Assembly (NCBI GenBank): GCA_963682055.1
Contig: OY821740.1
Location: 18,872,814-18,936,813, forward strand
Direction of reading: 5' to 3'
From: Primula veris
Lineage: Eukaryota > Streptophyta > Magnoliopsida > Ericales > Primulaceae
DNA length: 64,000 nt
The notes below the pieces were generated by a model. It was not told the DNA's origin and searched no databases. It saw only the letters and a program-made list of their open reading frames with translations. The translations under genes and the position numbers were made by a program. Shown piece by piece: positions 1 to 9,743 of the stretch; within the stretch, counting starts at the first letter, position 1, and each line of letters starts with the position of its first letter.

Positions 1-285
1 GCTTGGTCAATTACCGTCGTGCTCCTCATGCAGTAGCTCTTCTTAGCTGATTTTTTATTTTTCTTCAAACATTGTTGCCTCCGTAATGCGGGCGAGGACT
101 ATTTGTTTTATTTCTTCATTCATGTATTGGATCTTCTCATTGTCTTGCTGATATTTCATTTGACTGGATTGAGTTTCCTTTGTTGTTTTCGTCGTTGGGC
201 ACGTTGTCGCCTCCGTAACGCGGGCTAGTACTATTCAATAATCTTGTTTGGTTCTTGCTCATTGGTATCTGCATATTTGTCTCTT

Positions 286-800
286 AGCTTGGCTTTCTTT
301 TTGTTCAACTTTTGCTTACGAGTACCTGCATATTTGACTCTTTGCTTGGCTTTCTTTTTACTCGACTTTTGCCTACGGATACCTGCATATTTGACTCTTT
401 GCTTGGCTTTCTTTTTACTCGACTTTTGCCTACGGGTACCTGCATATTTGCCTCTTTGCTTGGCTTTCTCTTTACTCGACTTTTGCTTACGGGTACCTGC
501 TTATTTGCCTCTTTGCTTGGCTTTCTCTGTACTCGACTTTTGCTTACGGGTACCTGCATATTTGACTCTTTGCTTGGCTTTCTTTTTACTCGACTTTTGT
601 CTACGGGTACCTGCATATTTGACTCTTTGCTTGGCTTTCTGTTTACTCGACTTTTGCCTACGGGTACCTGCATATTTGCCTCTTTGCTTGGCTTTCTCTT
701 TACTCGACTTTTGCTTACGGGTACCTGCTTATTTGCCTCTTTGCTTGGCTTTCTCTTTACTCGAATTTTGCTTACGGGTACCTGCATATTTGACTCTTGA
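286..800. repeat. 57-bp tandem array, 9 copies, in the 3' region of element 1
   Basis: Nine units in exact 57-bp register. Each has TGCTTGGCTTTCT followed by ACTCGACTTTTG, a GGTACC core and CATATTTG. Units differ at a few positions. Because 57 is a multiple of three and the unit lacks stops in several frames, long repetitive open frames appear on both strands; I regard these as artefacts. Element 2 has a single recognisable counterpart (GCAGGTACCAAC near 40800), so the array grew in this copy. Confidence 0.93.
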
Positions 801-802
801 AT

Positions 803-1213
803 ATTCCTAGGCACTTTCTTAGACATGTCATGTTGGGAATTAGTAACAATATTCTTAGGCACTCTTTTAGACATGCCATGTTGGGAATTTCACAGTATTC
901 CTAGGCACTTTCTTAGACATGCCATGTTGGGAATTAGTAACAGTATTCCTAGGCACTCTTTTAGACATGCCATGTTGGGAATTTCACAGTATTCCTAGGC
1001 ATTTTCTTAGACATGCCATGTTGGAAATTTCACAGTATTTCTAGGCACTTTCTTAGACATGCCATGTTGGGAATTTCATAGTATTCCTAGGCACTTTCTT
1101 AGACATGTCATGTTGGGAATTTCACAGTATTCCTAGGCACTTTCTTAGACATGCCATGTTGGGAATTTTACAGTATTCCTAGGCACTTTCTTAGACATGC
1201 CATGTTGGGAATT
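803..1213. repeat. 46-bp tandem array, about 9 copies, in the 3' region of element 1
   Basis: The unit is TTCCTAGGCACTTTCTTAG followed by ACATGCCATGTTGGGAATTTC and CACAGTA. Some units carry TAGTAACAG in place of CACAG, giving an alternating higher-order pattern. The array lies directly beside the 57-bp array and ends about 120 bp from the pol stop. Element 2 holds one 46-bp unit plus three shortened 36/37-bp units at 40614-40759, so both copies descend from one repeat-bearing ancestor. Confidence 0.92.
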
Positions 1214-1332
1214 TCATACGCCTCCTTGAAGGACTTGTTAGACAGCATGACAAAATATTTCATTTATTAAACAGCAACAGATAATGTCATGACAAAACAG
1301 AGGTAAGGTAGTACCTTGGATGGTAAGCTAGC

Positions 1333-4300
1333 CTATACGTAGTACTTCTTTAGATTAGCTATGTTCCAAGAATTCTTTTCTGCTCGGCTATTGTCGAACA
1401 GAACGCTTTTAAGCTTGTAGGACACTGGGCTTGTTCTTTTAACGATCTCGTATGGGCCTTCCCAGGTGGGGCTCAGTTTGCCATGTATCTCGTTTCTTGT
1501 ATAGACAGTTACTCGTCACAGCACCAGTTCTCCTACTACGAATTCCTTGGTCCTTTTCACCTTCTTGTCATAGGTTCGCTTGACGCTTTGTTGGTATTTT
1601 GCTAGGGTAAGGGCCGCTATCTCTCTTTTCTCATCTAACATGTCGAGCTCTTCACTCATTCTTTGTTCATTGTTTCCTTGCTCGACTAAAGTTGTTCGGA
1701 GGGTGGGTAGGCCGATTTCTGTTGGTATGACGGCCTCCATGCCGTACGCTAAGCTGAACGGTGTTTCCTTTGTGCCCGTCTTCGGTGTAGTTCAGCAGGA
1801 CCATAAGACGTTGAGCAGTCGCTCAGGCCATCTCCCCTTTGTTTGTTCTAGGGTTGTTTTTATGCCATCTAGGACAGTTCGGTTCGATACCTCTGCTTGA
1901 CCGTTACCCTGTGGGTATGTTGGAGTCGAATAGAACTTTCGGATACCGAGTTCTTCGTACCAAAGCTGCAGATTGGCGTCCTTGAACTGGGTGCCGTTGT
2001 CTGCGACAATGGCGTATGGTATTGGCGTATGGTATACCGAACCTAGTGATGATATGCTCCTAGATGAACTGTTTGACATTGCTGGCTTTAATTTCTCTTA
2101 GAGGTTTAGCTTCCACCCACTTGGTGAAGTAGTCTGTCACTACAATCAAATATTCAACGCTGCCGGGTGCCCTGGGAAGCTTCCCGACTAAATCAATTGC
2201 CCATTGTGCGAATGGCCATGGAGCCGATACTGGGGCCATCAAAGATGACAGGAGCCGAGGTATTTTGGCGAATCGTTGGCACTTGTCGCATTTTTGGACA
2301 TAAACGTCGGCATCTCGTTTGATATTAGACCACCAATATCCCTGTGTGATGGTCTTGTTAGCGAGGGACCTTCCTTTGATGTGTGCTCCGCATGATCCTT
2401 CATGGATCTCTTCCAAGACTGGTTGTTGCAGTTCAGGCCGGACGCACAGAAGGTGGGGCCCTTGATAACTGGATTTGTACAGTTTGTCGTCCTCGGATAG
2501 CCAGAACCGAGGCGCCTTTCTCGTAATTTTCAACGCTTTTATCTTGTCTGCAGGGAGCGTCCCGTCTCGCAGATAGTGAATCATGTCGTCCATCCACCCT
2601 AGCTCGTATTGGATTGACGTTACCCGGTCTATTCTTTTGGTGATACTCGGGGTTTCCAGAAGTTCCACTGTGATTGACCGTGTGTTGGCCAACGTTAATG
2701 TCGAGGCTAGGGTGGCCAAGGCATCGGCATGTGTGTTTTCGGTGCGATTGATCCTTATTAATTCGCACTGTTTGAAGGTGGCCATTAAGCTTTGGACTTT
2801 TTCTTGGTAGAGGATCATTCTGTCGTCTTTGTCCTGGTACTCGCCGATGGCTTGATTGACGATCAGCATGGAGTCAGAACTCGCAGTTAAGTGGGAGCAT
2901 CCGAGGGACCGAGCAATGAGCATGCCGTTTATCATGGCTTCGTACTCTGCCTCATTGTTGGTAGCTCAGAAGCCTAGTTTGATGCTTTTCTCTATGATCG
3001 CGCCCTTACTAGACTTGAGGATGATTCCTGCTCCTGATCCGTCCTTGGTGGCGGATCCATCGACATGTATTTGCCAGTGAGACTGAGGGGATATGGCCAA
3101 TGGCTCGTCATATCCTTCGGTGAACTCGGCGACGAAATCGGCCAAGACTTGTCCCTTTATGGCATGTCGGGGTGCGAACTCAATATGAAATTGGGATAGC
3201 TCGACCCCCCTTGCCGCAACTCAGCCGCTTATGTCCGTCCGTCGAAGAGATTCCTTGATGTGGAATTTCGTGTAGACTTGGACCTGGTGAGCGATGAAGT
3301 AGTGTGACAGCTTCCTGGTTGCAACGACCAATGCCAGGCATAGCTTTTCCAATGGTAGGTAGCGTGTTTCGGCTTCGACCAGAGTTTTGATAACGAAGTA
3401 GATCGGGAATTGTTCTCACCTTCTTCTCTTAGGATGACCGCGCTCACAGCTGTAGTGGAAACTGCTAGGTAGCATGCCAGAATATCCCCTTTGTTTAGCC
3501 TTACTAGCCGTGGCAGCGTCCTCAAATACTCTTTGAGGTTGTTAAATGAAGCTTCACACTCCGGGTCCCACACGAACTTTTTATCCTTCTTGAGTGATTC
3601 AAAAAATGGTCATCCCTTGTCCGCGGATCGACTAATGAACCTGCTCAGTGCGGCCATCATTCCCGTGAGCTCTTGTACCTGCTTCTTATTTTTGGGTGCT
3701 GCTAGGTTCCGTAGAGCTGTGATCTGATCGGGATTAGCCTCTATTCCTCGTCGGCTGACCATATGCCCTAAAAATTTCCCTTTACTGATACTGAACGCAC
3801 ATTTGCTCACGTTGAGCTTCAGTTTGTGCTCACCCAGTGTTTGGAAGACGTCCTTAATGTCTTGGAGGTGGGATGTGGCCCTTTCGCTTTTGACGACCAT
3901 GTCGTCTATGTACACCTCCATTGTTTTCCCTATATGCTCTCGGCATACCCGCGTTATCATTCTTTGGTATGTTGCTCCTGCGTTGTGTAGGCCGAACGGC
4001 ATTACCGTATAGCAATAGTTTCCCAAAGGCGATATGAACGATGTCTTTTCTTGATCCTCATGGGCGAGGGGAATTTGGTGATACCCCGAGTAAGCGTCGA
4101 GGAAGGTCATCCTTTCTGCTCCCGCTGTCGCGTCCACCAGTTGATCAATCCTTGGAAGGGGAAATGGATCCCTCGGGCAGGCTTTGTTCAGATTGGTGAA
4201 GTCTATACAGACTCTTTCCTTCCCATTCTTCTTAGGGACGACGACCGGATTGGATAACTATTTTGGGTAGAACACCTCCCTTATAGCTCCGGCTTCCAAC

Positions 4301-5549
4301 AGCTTTTGGACTTCTGCAATTATAGCCGCTCTGTGCTGAACGGATACTTTCCTTCTCCTTTAAGCTATTGGCTTATACTCGGCGTTAACACTTAGGTGGT
4401 GACATGCCGTTTTAGGGTCTAGGCCCGGCATGTCTTTTTGGCTCCATGCGAATTTATCAATGTTATTGAAGAGGAACATTTCCAGCTCCTCGGATTCCCC
4501 TTGGGGAGGCTATCACCGACGAGGAAGTAGTGTTCCTCGTCCATATTAGGGATGCTCACCCACCGGAGCGTCTCTCCCACTTGTTCCTCAACAACCCTCT
4601 CAGTTCAGGCTATTTGGTTGAGTAGCTTCCTCGTGCTCGTGGGTTGTTCGACAACAACCAGCTGTCTCTTCAGAGCTGCGGTGATGTCTTCACAGCGTCG
4701 TGAATCCTCTTTACATCCTCGGGCCGTCTCGACCTCTCCTCTAGCGTTAGGGTATTTCACCTTCTGGTGGTATGTCGAAGGTATGGCCCGCATGGCATGA
4801 AGCCATGGTCGGCCCAAGATCGCATTATGGCCTGAATTATCATTGACCACTAAGAATTCTACGGGGACTGATACGGATCCCGTCGTAACAGTTAGGACGA
4901 TCTTTCCCAATGGTTTAGTTGTCTCGGAAATGAACCCGATCAGTGTGACGTCGGTAGGCTGCAGATCCTGCAGCTTGATCTCCATCTTGTACATGATATC
5001 ACAAGAGGCTCCTTGGTCGACAAGCACTCTGCTGACCTTGTCTATACCAATTTGGACGCGGAGGTTAATGGCGTCCCCATGGGGGTATATCACCCCTTCT
5101 TCGTCAAGATCCAAGAAAGAAATGGGTGGGTGTCGCTGCGGCGTGCACTGCCGCTTAGAAGTTGACGCCTGTGACGCCTTGGCTACCTACCCAAAGTGCG
5201 TCAGTTGTCGCTGTTGTGATCTTTCCCCTCCAGTGGTCTTGGGTTTTGACAGATGCACGACGTTAATTGTTTTGCCTTGTCGGTTGTCGGCTCCATCGAT
5301 GGCTAGCTGTTTGCCTTTATTCCCGGCGTCTTTGATGAACTTGTTGAGGTATCCTGCGTCACCCCACGTGTTCATCTTCCACCGCAGATTGCGGCAGTGC
5401 TCGGTGAGATGGTCGTGATCCTCATGATAGGCGCAGAAGAGCTTGGAGTCTCTTAGATTGGGGGGAGTAGCGAACGGTTGTGGTCGGGAATACCAACTTT
5501 TCCTGCATATATCCTTAAGGATATCTTCAGCAGACAGGTTGAAAGTGTA
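1333..5549 (-). pseudogene. pol of element 1 (PR-RT-RH-aRH-INT, broken)
   Basis: Polyprotein of a Ty3/gypsy element in pieces. Protease: VLVDQGASCDIMY near 5030-4990, followed by a 12-bp deletion relative to element 2. Reverse transcriptase: MTFLDAYSGYHQI and the catalytic YIDDM in the frame ending at 3610. RNase H fragments lie at 3573-3180. The second, archaeal-type RNase H starts near 3080 and has NNEAEYEAMING and HADALATLAS. Integrase (2935-1350) has an HHCC finger (CDKC), the AIDLVG and VADNGTQFKD acidic residues, and NGQAEVSNR for the third. The GPYEIV motif and final LKKYYV end at 1333. Breaks include Trp to TAG near 4258, Gln to TAA near 4363, TGA near 2968, a frameshift near 4500, a 14-bp tandem duplication near 2009-2036, and TGA codons at 3610-3612 and 1516-1518 that element 2 shares. 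Confidence 0.9.
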
Positions 5550-7301
5550 TCACAACTCGACCGGTTCGAAGGTTTTTCGGCGTTCCCTCTCTTGGAACCG
5601 ACCTTGTTAAAGCGGTTTGGGGGGCATTGGGTAGGCGATCCGGAGCGGTTTAGGCTTGCTGATCGGCATCGAGTATGTGAGCTAGAGTGGTTTATGCTCG
5701 GGTTCTCGGGGTTGCTCTACCCTGTCATGGACCTCGGGACCTTTGTCCCGTCTGGTCGGTCTGACGGCTTCCCCCTGATTGTTCTTGGCTCTCTTGCAGC
5801 CCACTTGTGCTTCTCGGACCGACTCTCTTCTTGGTAGAGTTCGGTTAAGGAGTCGCATTTCCTCGTTCTTATTGGTGAGGTGGGTACAATAAGCTAGCAG
5901 AGCGTCAGTGGTCGGGAAGCTTTTGCCTATGAACTTCCTTCTCGCCCAATAGCCGCTAGGGATGGAGTTGATAAAGTTTTGGATGGCTATGTTATTGGCG
6001 TACTGCGGAATCTGGTTTGCCACGTCAATGAAACGTATGCAATAATCATTGAGTCGTTCATTCGGCTGCATTGCCATTTTCAGAAGGGTGTCGATGTTGA
6101 CCTTCTTCTTCCGATGAGCAGCATATCGGGTGGAGTACGCACGGAGAAGCTCTGTCCAGCTTCCTATGGATCCCCGTGGCAGGTTGTGATACCACGACGA
6201 AGCCTCTTGGCCCAAGCTGTTTTTGAAAAACTTGCACATCAGTGCAGGGTCATCACTCCACAGCTCCATCCTAGTTTTGTAGTGGCGCAGATGATCAATT
6301 GGACAGCTCTTTCCATCATAGAGCCTGAATTCGGGGATGATGAACCCCAAAGGATTGCGGTGCAGAGTGATATGCTCAGTGCATGGAATTTCTTAGCATA
6401 CGTCCCAAGCCTGTTGGAACGCCTCATCCGGAGCTTGGTAGGTAGGGTATTCCCCATAGTGAGGTTGTGGGTAATATCCTACAATGACCCTGTGCTCTGG
6501 ATATCTACCGTCGTTCGGGTTTCTGTTGGGGATAGGTCCCCTAGGGGCGTCTTGGCGATCGACGACTGTTGGGGTCGTCTTTGGGACATGTTCCCCTTGT
6601 CGGGGTATCCTTGTATCATGTGTTCGGCCCGCCACTTCCATAGCTGCTCGGTAAGCAGAATCTTCCACGTTATGTCGGGGGTCGGCATGTGCATTGGCGG
6701 TTTGAGTGAGCGGTATCGTGATACCTGCTGTCCCCATGGCCGACATGCATGCGGCCAGCTGAGCTTGAAGCTGGACGTTGTGACCCCACTCGGCTTTTGT
6801 TAATGCGGCCTCGTTCCCTGCTTGGGGAGCGAGGGATTTTACTTCCACCGTGGACGGGGTAATTATCCGCGGTGGGAATATTGGTGGTCGGGACGTTTGC
6901 TCGAGGACAAAGTCCTCGGGCATGCCAAACCGATGGGTTTCGTTCGTTTGAAGTTGAACTTGGTGGGAACTGGAATTGACCGAGGCTGCTGGCAGTGGGA
7001 CTCTTGAGCTCGGTCCTGCCTGGGATTCGGGTAAGCGTCTTCTTGCGTGCCTTAATACGGGTAATGCTCGTTCGTCATCCGAGGACGTAGGGTTCTCGTC
7101 GATGAGCCCGTCAAGCGGTTGGGGTTGTTCGGTCTGTTGTTTTTGGTGGACATTGGAGGTTGTTGGTTGGTTTCCGGACTGGATAGCATCATATCTCTCA
7201 CGGATGGCAAGTAGATCGTCGAGGTCTTGTTGGCTAATTTGTACGTTTTGGTTATTGGTTTCTACTATATCGGGATGGGTTTCCTCTATATTGGTCACCA
7301 T
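5550..7301 (-). pseudogene. gag of element 1 (broken)
   Basis: Structural capsid-like protein of the retrotransposon. The first open part runs from the ATG at 7301 to a stop at 6393. It is Gln/Pro-rich and low in complexity. The second part (6350-5682) contains the Retrotrans_gag core, recognisable from the segment with KFFKNSLGQEASSWYHNLP and the downstream WTELLRAYSTRY. Compared with element 2, a Gln codon became TAA at the first break (CAA in element 2). A stop at 5550-5552 ends the frame close to where gag also ends in element 2. At the gag-pol boundary (about 5450-5340) a Cys/His-rich motif similar to a zinc knuckle is still readable. Confidence 0.85.
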
Positions 7302-7358
7302 TGTCGCTCGCCTGATAGAGTATTTGTGTTCGATTTCGAAACTAGTTGGGAACTAGAT

Positions 7359-7378
7359 GATTCCCGGAGACGGCGCCA
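7359..7378 (-). other. Primer binding site of element 1
   Basis: Two bases inside the LTR the minus strand reads TGGCGCCGTCTCCGGGAA. The same sequence stands at the same place in element 2. It starts with TGGCGCC and resembles the 3' end of plant tRNA-Asp with a few mismatches, a primer used by many Tat/Ogre elements. The tRNA assignment is from memory and not checked by alignment. Confidence 0.8.
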
Positions 7379-7380
7379 TT

Positions 7381-7867
7381 TGATAAAGCCATAACTTTGG
7401 TCGGTGGTGTTAGGCTTTTCAACTACTATAATAATCAATTGACAGTAATTATTGAACACTTCTCGATCTTTATTATTGCTCGTCAATTATAATTGCTCGG
7501 TTTACAATTTCCTATTGCACTTGTGCTCGGATTGGTAATTTTATCTAATATTGGTCTTTCTTCTTCCCTTCGGTACTCGGTTCTTTATCTTGCTCGGTAT
7601 GCTTTATAGTGTGATAAGCTCTGACCAGTTTTTCTATTTTCTCTCCTTCTCTCTATATTTTTTGATATGTTTTTCGGATCCCTCTTTTAGGGGGGGTACT
7701 TGGCTTTTTATAGCCAATTATGCCTCATAGAATGTTGACAAGTGTTGCCATCTTAAGCGCCATCTCATGGGCTTTCCCTTTGTGGATTCGTACTACTGGG
7801 CTGGACCTTTATAGATAATGGCCTGTTAGGAAAATTCTCTTAGACCCTGGGTTTTTGGATTTTAGCA
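7381..7867 (-). repeat. 5' LTR of element 1 (487 bp)
   Basis: On the minus strand it starts TGCTAAAATCC and ends GGCTTTATCA, so it has TG...CA termini. The last 40 bp are nearly identical to the LTR end of element 2, and the first 20 bp are similar (TGATAGAACCC there). A TATA box (GGCTATAAAAAGCC on the minus strand, near 7701-7714) marks the U3/R border. Only one LTR is in the window. Confidence 0.88.
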
Positions 7868-8941
7868 TTGGGTACCCTCTAATAATGGGTGAGTTGATTC
7901 ATATCAGAATAGAAACATTCGGATCCAATTTTTATGTTCTATCAAAAACTCTATCACCCAATATATATTGTAAATATTTCTTCATGTTTTTTTTTCTTGC
8001 GATTAAACTGGACCAATATATTAAAAAGAGGGCATGCCTCCGTCCCAAAGGGCAAGAACCATCCAATTACAAGCGAGCTAAAGAAAACGCGACTAGTCAC
8101 CCACAAATTTGGCATTTAATCGTCAATTACTAACTATAAATCTCTATCACTACGTGAGTTAGAAAACTTTTCAAACTTATTTAAGCTATTAGTAACATAA
8201 AATACGACTAATTTAAAAACATTTTCGGGACTTGAATACGTCCCTTCATACACTCTCAAATTTCGCTCGCTCCAAATCCAATAAACCGTCGAAACGAATA
8301 ACGTCCGTCATAGACTAGCGGATGCCGTATTACCCTTGAACAAATTCGAAGCCCACTTCACCCACTACTTGCACGTTTTGCATGAATCGTCTTCTTTAAA
8401 CAAGCGGATATTACTTTATGCCGAGTAGGGTAGAATAGAGCCATTATAAGTAATTTTCTATAATGATAAAACTAGCAACCCAATATAATGTATTTTTGGA
8501 AACCCTCCTTACATATTTATTTACATAGTTGTAAGGTCGGCCATCAAAATCCACTACATGTTAAATAATGGTCTGTTTGGTAATAGATTTTTTAGTTCAA
8601 AATCAGATTTTAAAAATCTGTTTTAACAATCAATTGAAAATATGGATTTTAAAAATATTAATTTTTTACTTTTATCAGCATAAAAATTGGATTTCAATAC
8701 GACTGTCCAAACATATACAGATTTTTAAAATTAAAAATACGAAAATCGAAAAAAAAAAAGAAAAAAAAAAGGTGTTACCAAAAATAGTTGGGTACAAGTG
8801 TTAGGGGTAGGAAAGAATAATAATAAAATTAAAAAAAAAGGAAAAAGGTAAAAAAAAAAGAAGTCAATCCCAAAGAAGCCCTTGGAGGTGGGGGGATCAA
8901 CCACTCTATTATGCAATTAACCTACACATTCATAAAACACC
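7868..8941. other. Intergenic region upstream of PGP1
   Basis: AT-rich, no convincing ORF. It contains a MITE-like remnant (8567-8760) and A-rich runs (8745-8870). It must hold the promoter and 5'UTR of the downstream gene, but I see no clear TATA box at a fitting distance. Confidence 0.5.
8567..8760. mobile_element. MITE-like remnant
   Basis: It begins GGTCTGTTTGGTAATAGATT and continues with AT-rich sequence full of AAAATC/GATTTT words. The element at 31733-31970 has a similar start and the same internal words. No matching right-hand inverted terminus is visible; the sequence runs into poly-A, so this copy is probably truncated. Confidence 0.35.
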
Positions 8942-9666
8942 ATGCCCACCCTCATCAAACTCTCTCATCATCACCTCTTAACTACTTCTTCTTTTAAATC
9001 GATCCTCTCCCTACACAACCCAATCCATCGTTCACCAATCAGGTTTTATAAAACCCTCTTATTTCCAATTAATAATCGAATTATTAAAAGAAATAATAGT
9101 ATTAGTATTAGTAGTGGTGATAGAGAGAGAGTGTTTTGTTTTTATTCATCTTCTTCGTCATCTGAGATGGGATTTGAGACTCCTCCAACCCCGTCTGAGA
9201 AGCAGCATACGGAGAAGCTGCTTACGTTGCCCACTATTTTGACCATTGGTAGAGTCTTCTCCGTTCCTATCCTCGTCGGAAGTACGTCTCTCTCTCTCCC
9301 CCTATCTCTATCTATCTATATGTATGTATTAGTAACCCACCCTAGGCACTTGATGTGTTTGATTAATTCATATATCTGATACTGGATAATTTTTGTGCAA
9401 CAGAGAGAGGAGTGAGTGGGACAGTTATGAGAAGTGGACTAGTTGTAAATTAATTGAGTCTGTAGGGTTATTTTTTAATTATGTTTGCCGGCCTCTTCAC
9501 ATATATAATACAAATTAGATATATGTTTATGTGCGTGTGTATGTGTGTATGTGTGTGTGTGTATTTATGTATTTCTTTTACAAATGTTAGATACAAGGTG
9601 GAAATCTAAATAGGTTAATTCACTTGAGCCTTGTTTGTTCCTCTCTTCGTCCCAAGTACCTCCCTT

Positions 9667-9743
<77 letters not shown>

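Larger units (their letters stand above)
1..7867 (-). mobile_element. Ty3/gypsy Tat-like LTR retrotransposon (element 1), 5' part
   Basis: This is a minus-strand LTR retrotransposon that enters from the left edge. Read from high to low coordinates it has an LTR (7867-7381), primer binding site, gag, protease, reverse transcriptase, RNase H, a second RNase H, integrase, and a repeat-filled 3' region. The gene order and the doubled RNase H are marks of the Tat lineage. Along its whole coding length it aligns with element 2 (33902-50164), so they belong to one family, although the LTR U3 parts differ strongly. It carries nonsense codons, at least one frameshift, a 12-bp deletion after the protease motif and a 14-bp duplication in integrase, so it is not autonomous. 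Positions 1-50 match the start of the antisense region of element 2 (near 41040), so its antisense genes and 3' LTR should lie left of the window. The flank after the LTR is TTGGG; the matching target duplication cannot be seen. Confidence 0.93.

Noticed and set aside
244..874. Long repetitive open frames on both strands (about 160-190 codons)
   Set aside because: They exist only because the 57-bp repeat is a multiple of three without stops; several overlapping frames are open at once and none looks like a real protein.
244..1213. Possible CRISPR-like array because of regular spacing
   Set aside because: The units are contiguous tandem copies with no unique spacers, and the host is a plant.
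3803..5418. Plus-strand frames of up to 191 codons over pol of element 1
   Set aside because: Shadows of the minus-strand pol; they run opposite to recognisable protease and RT sequence.
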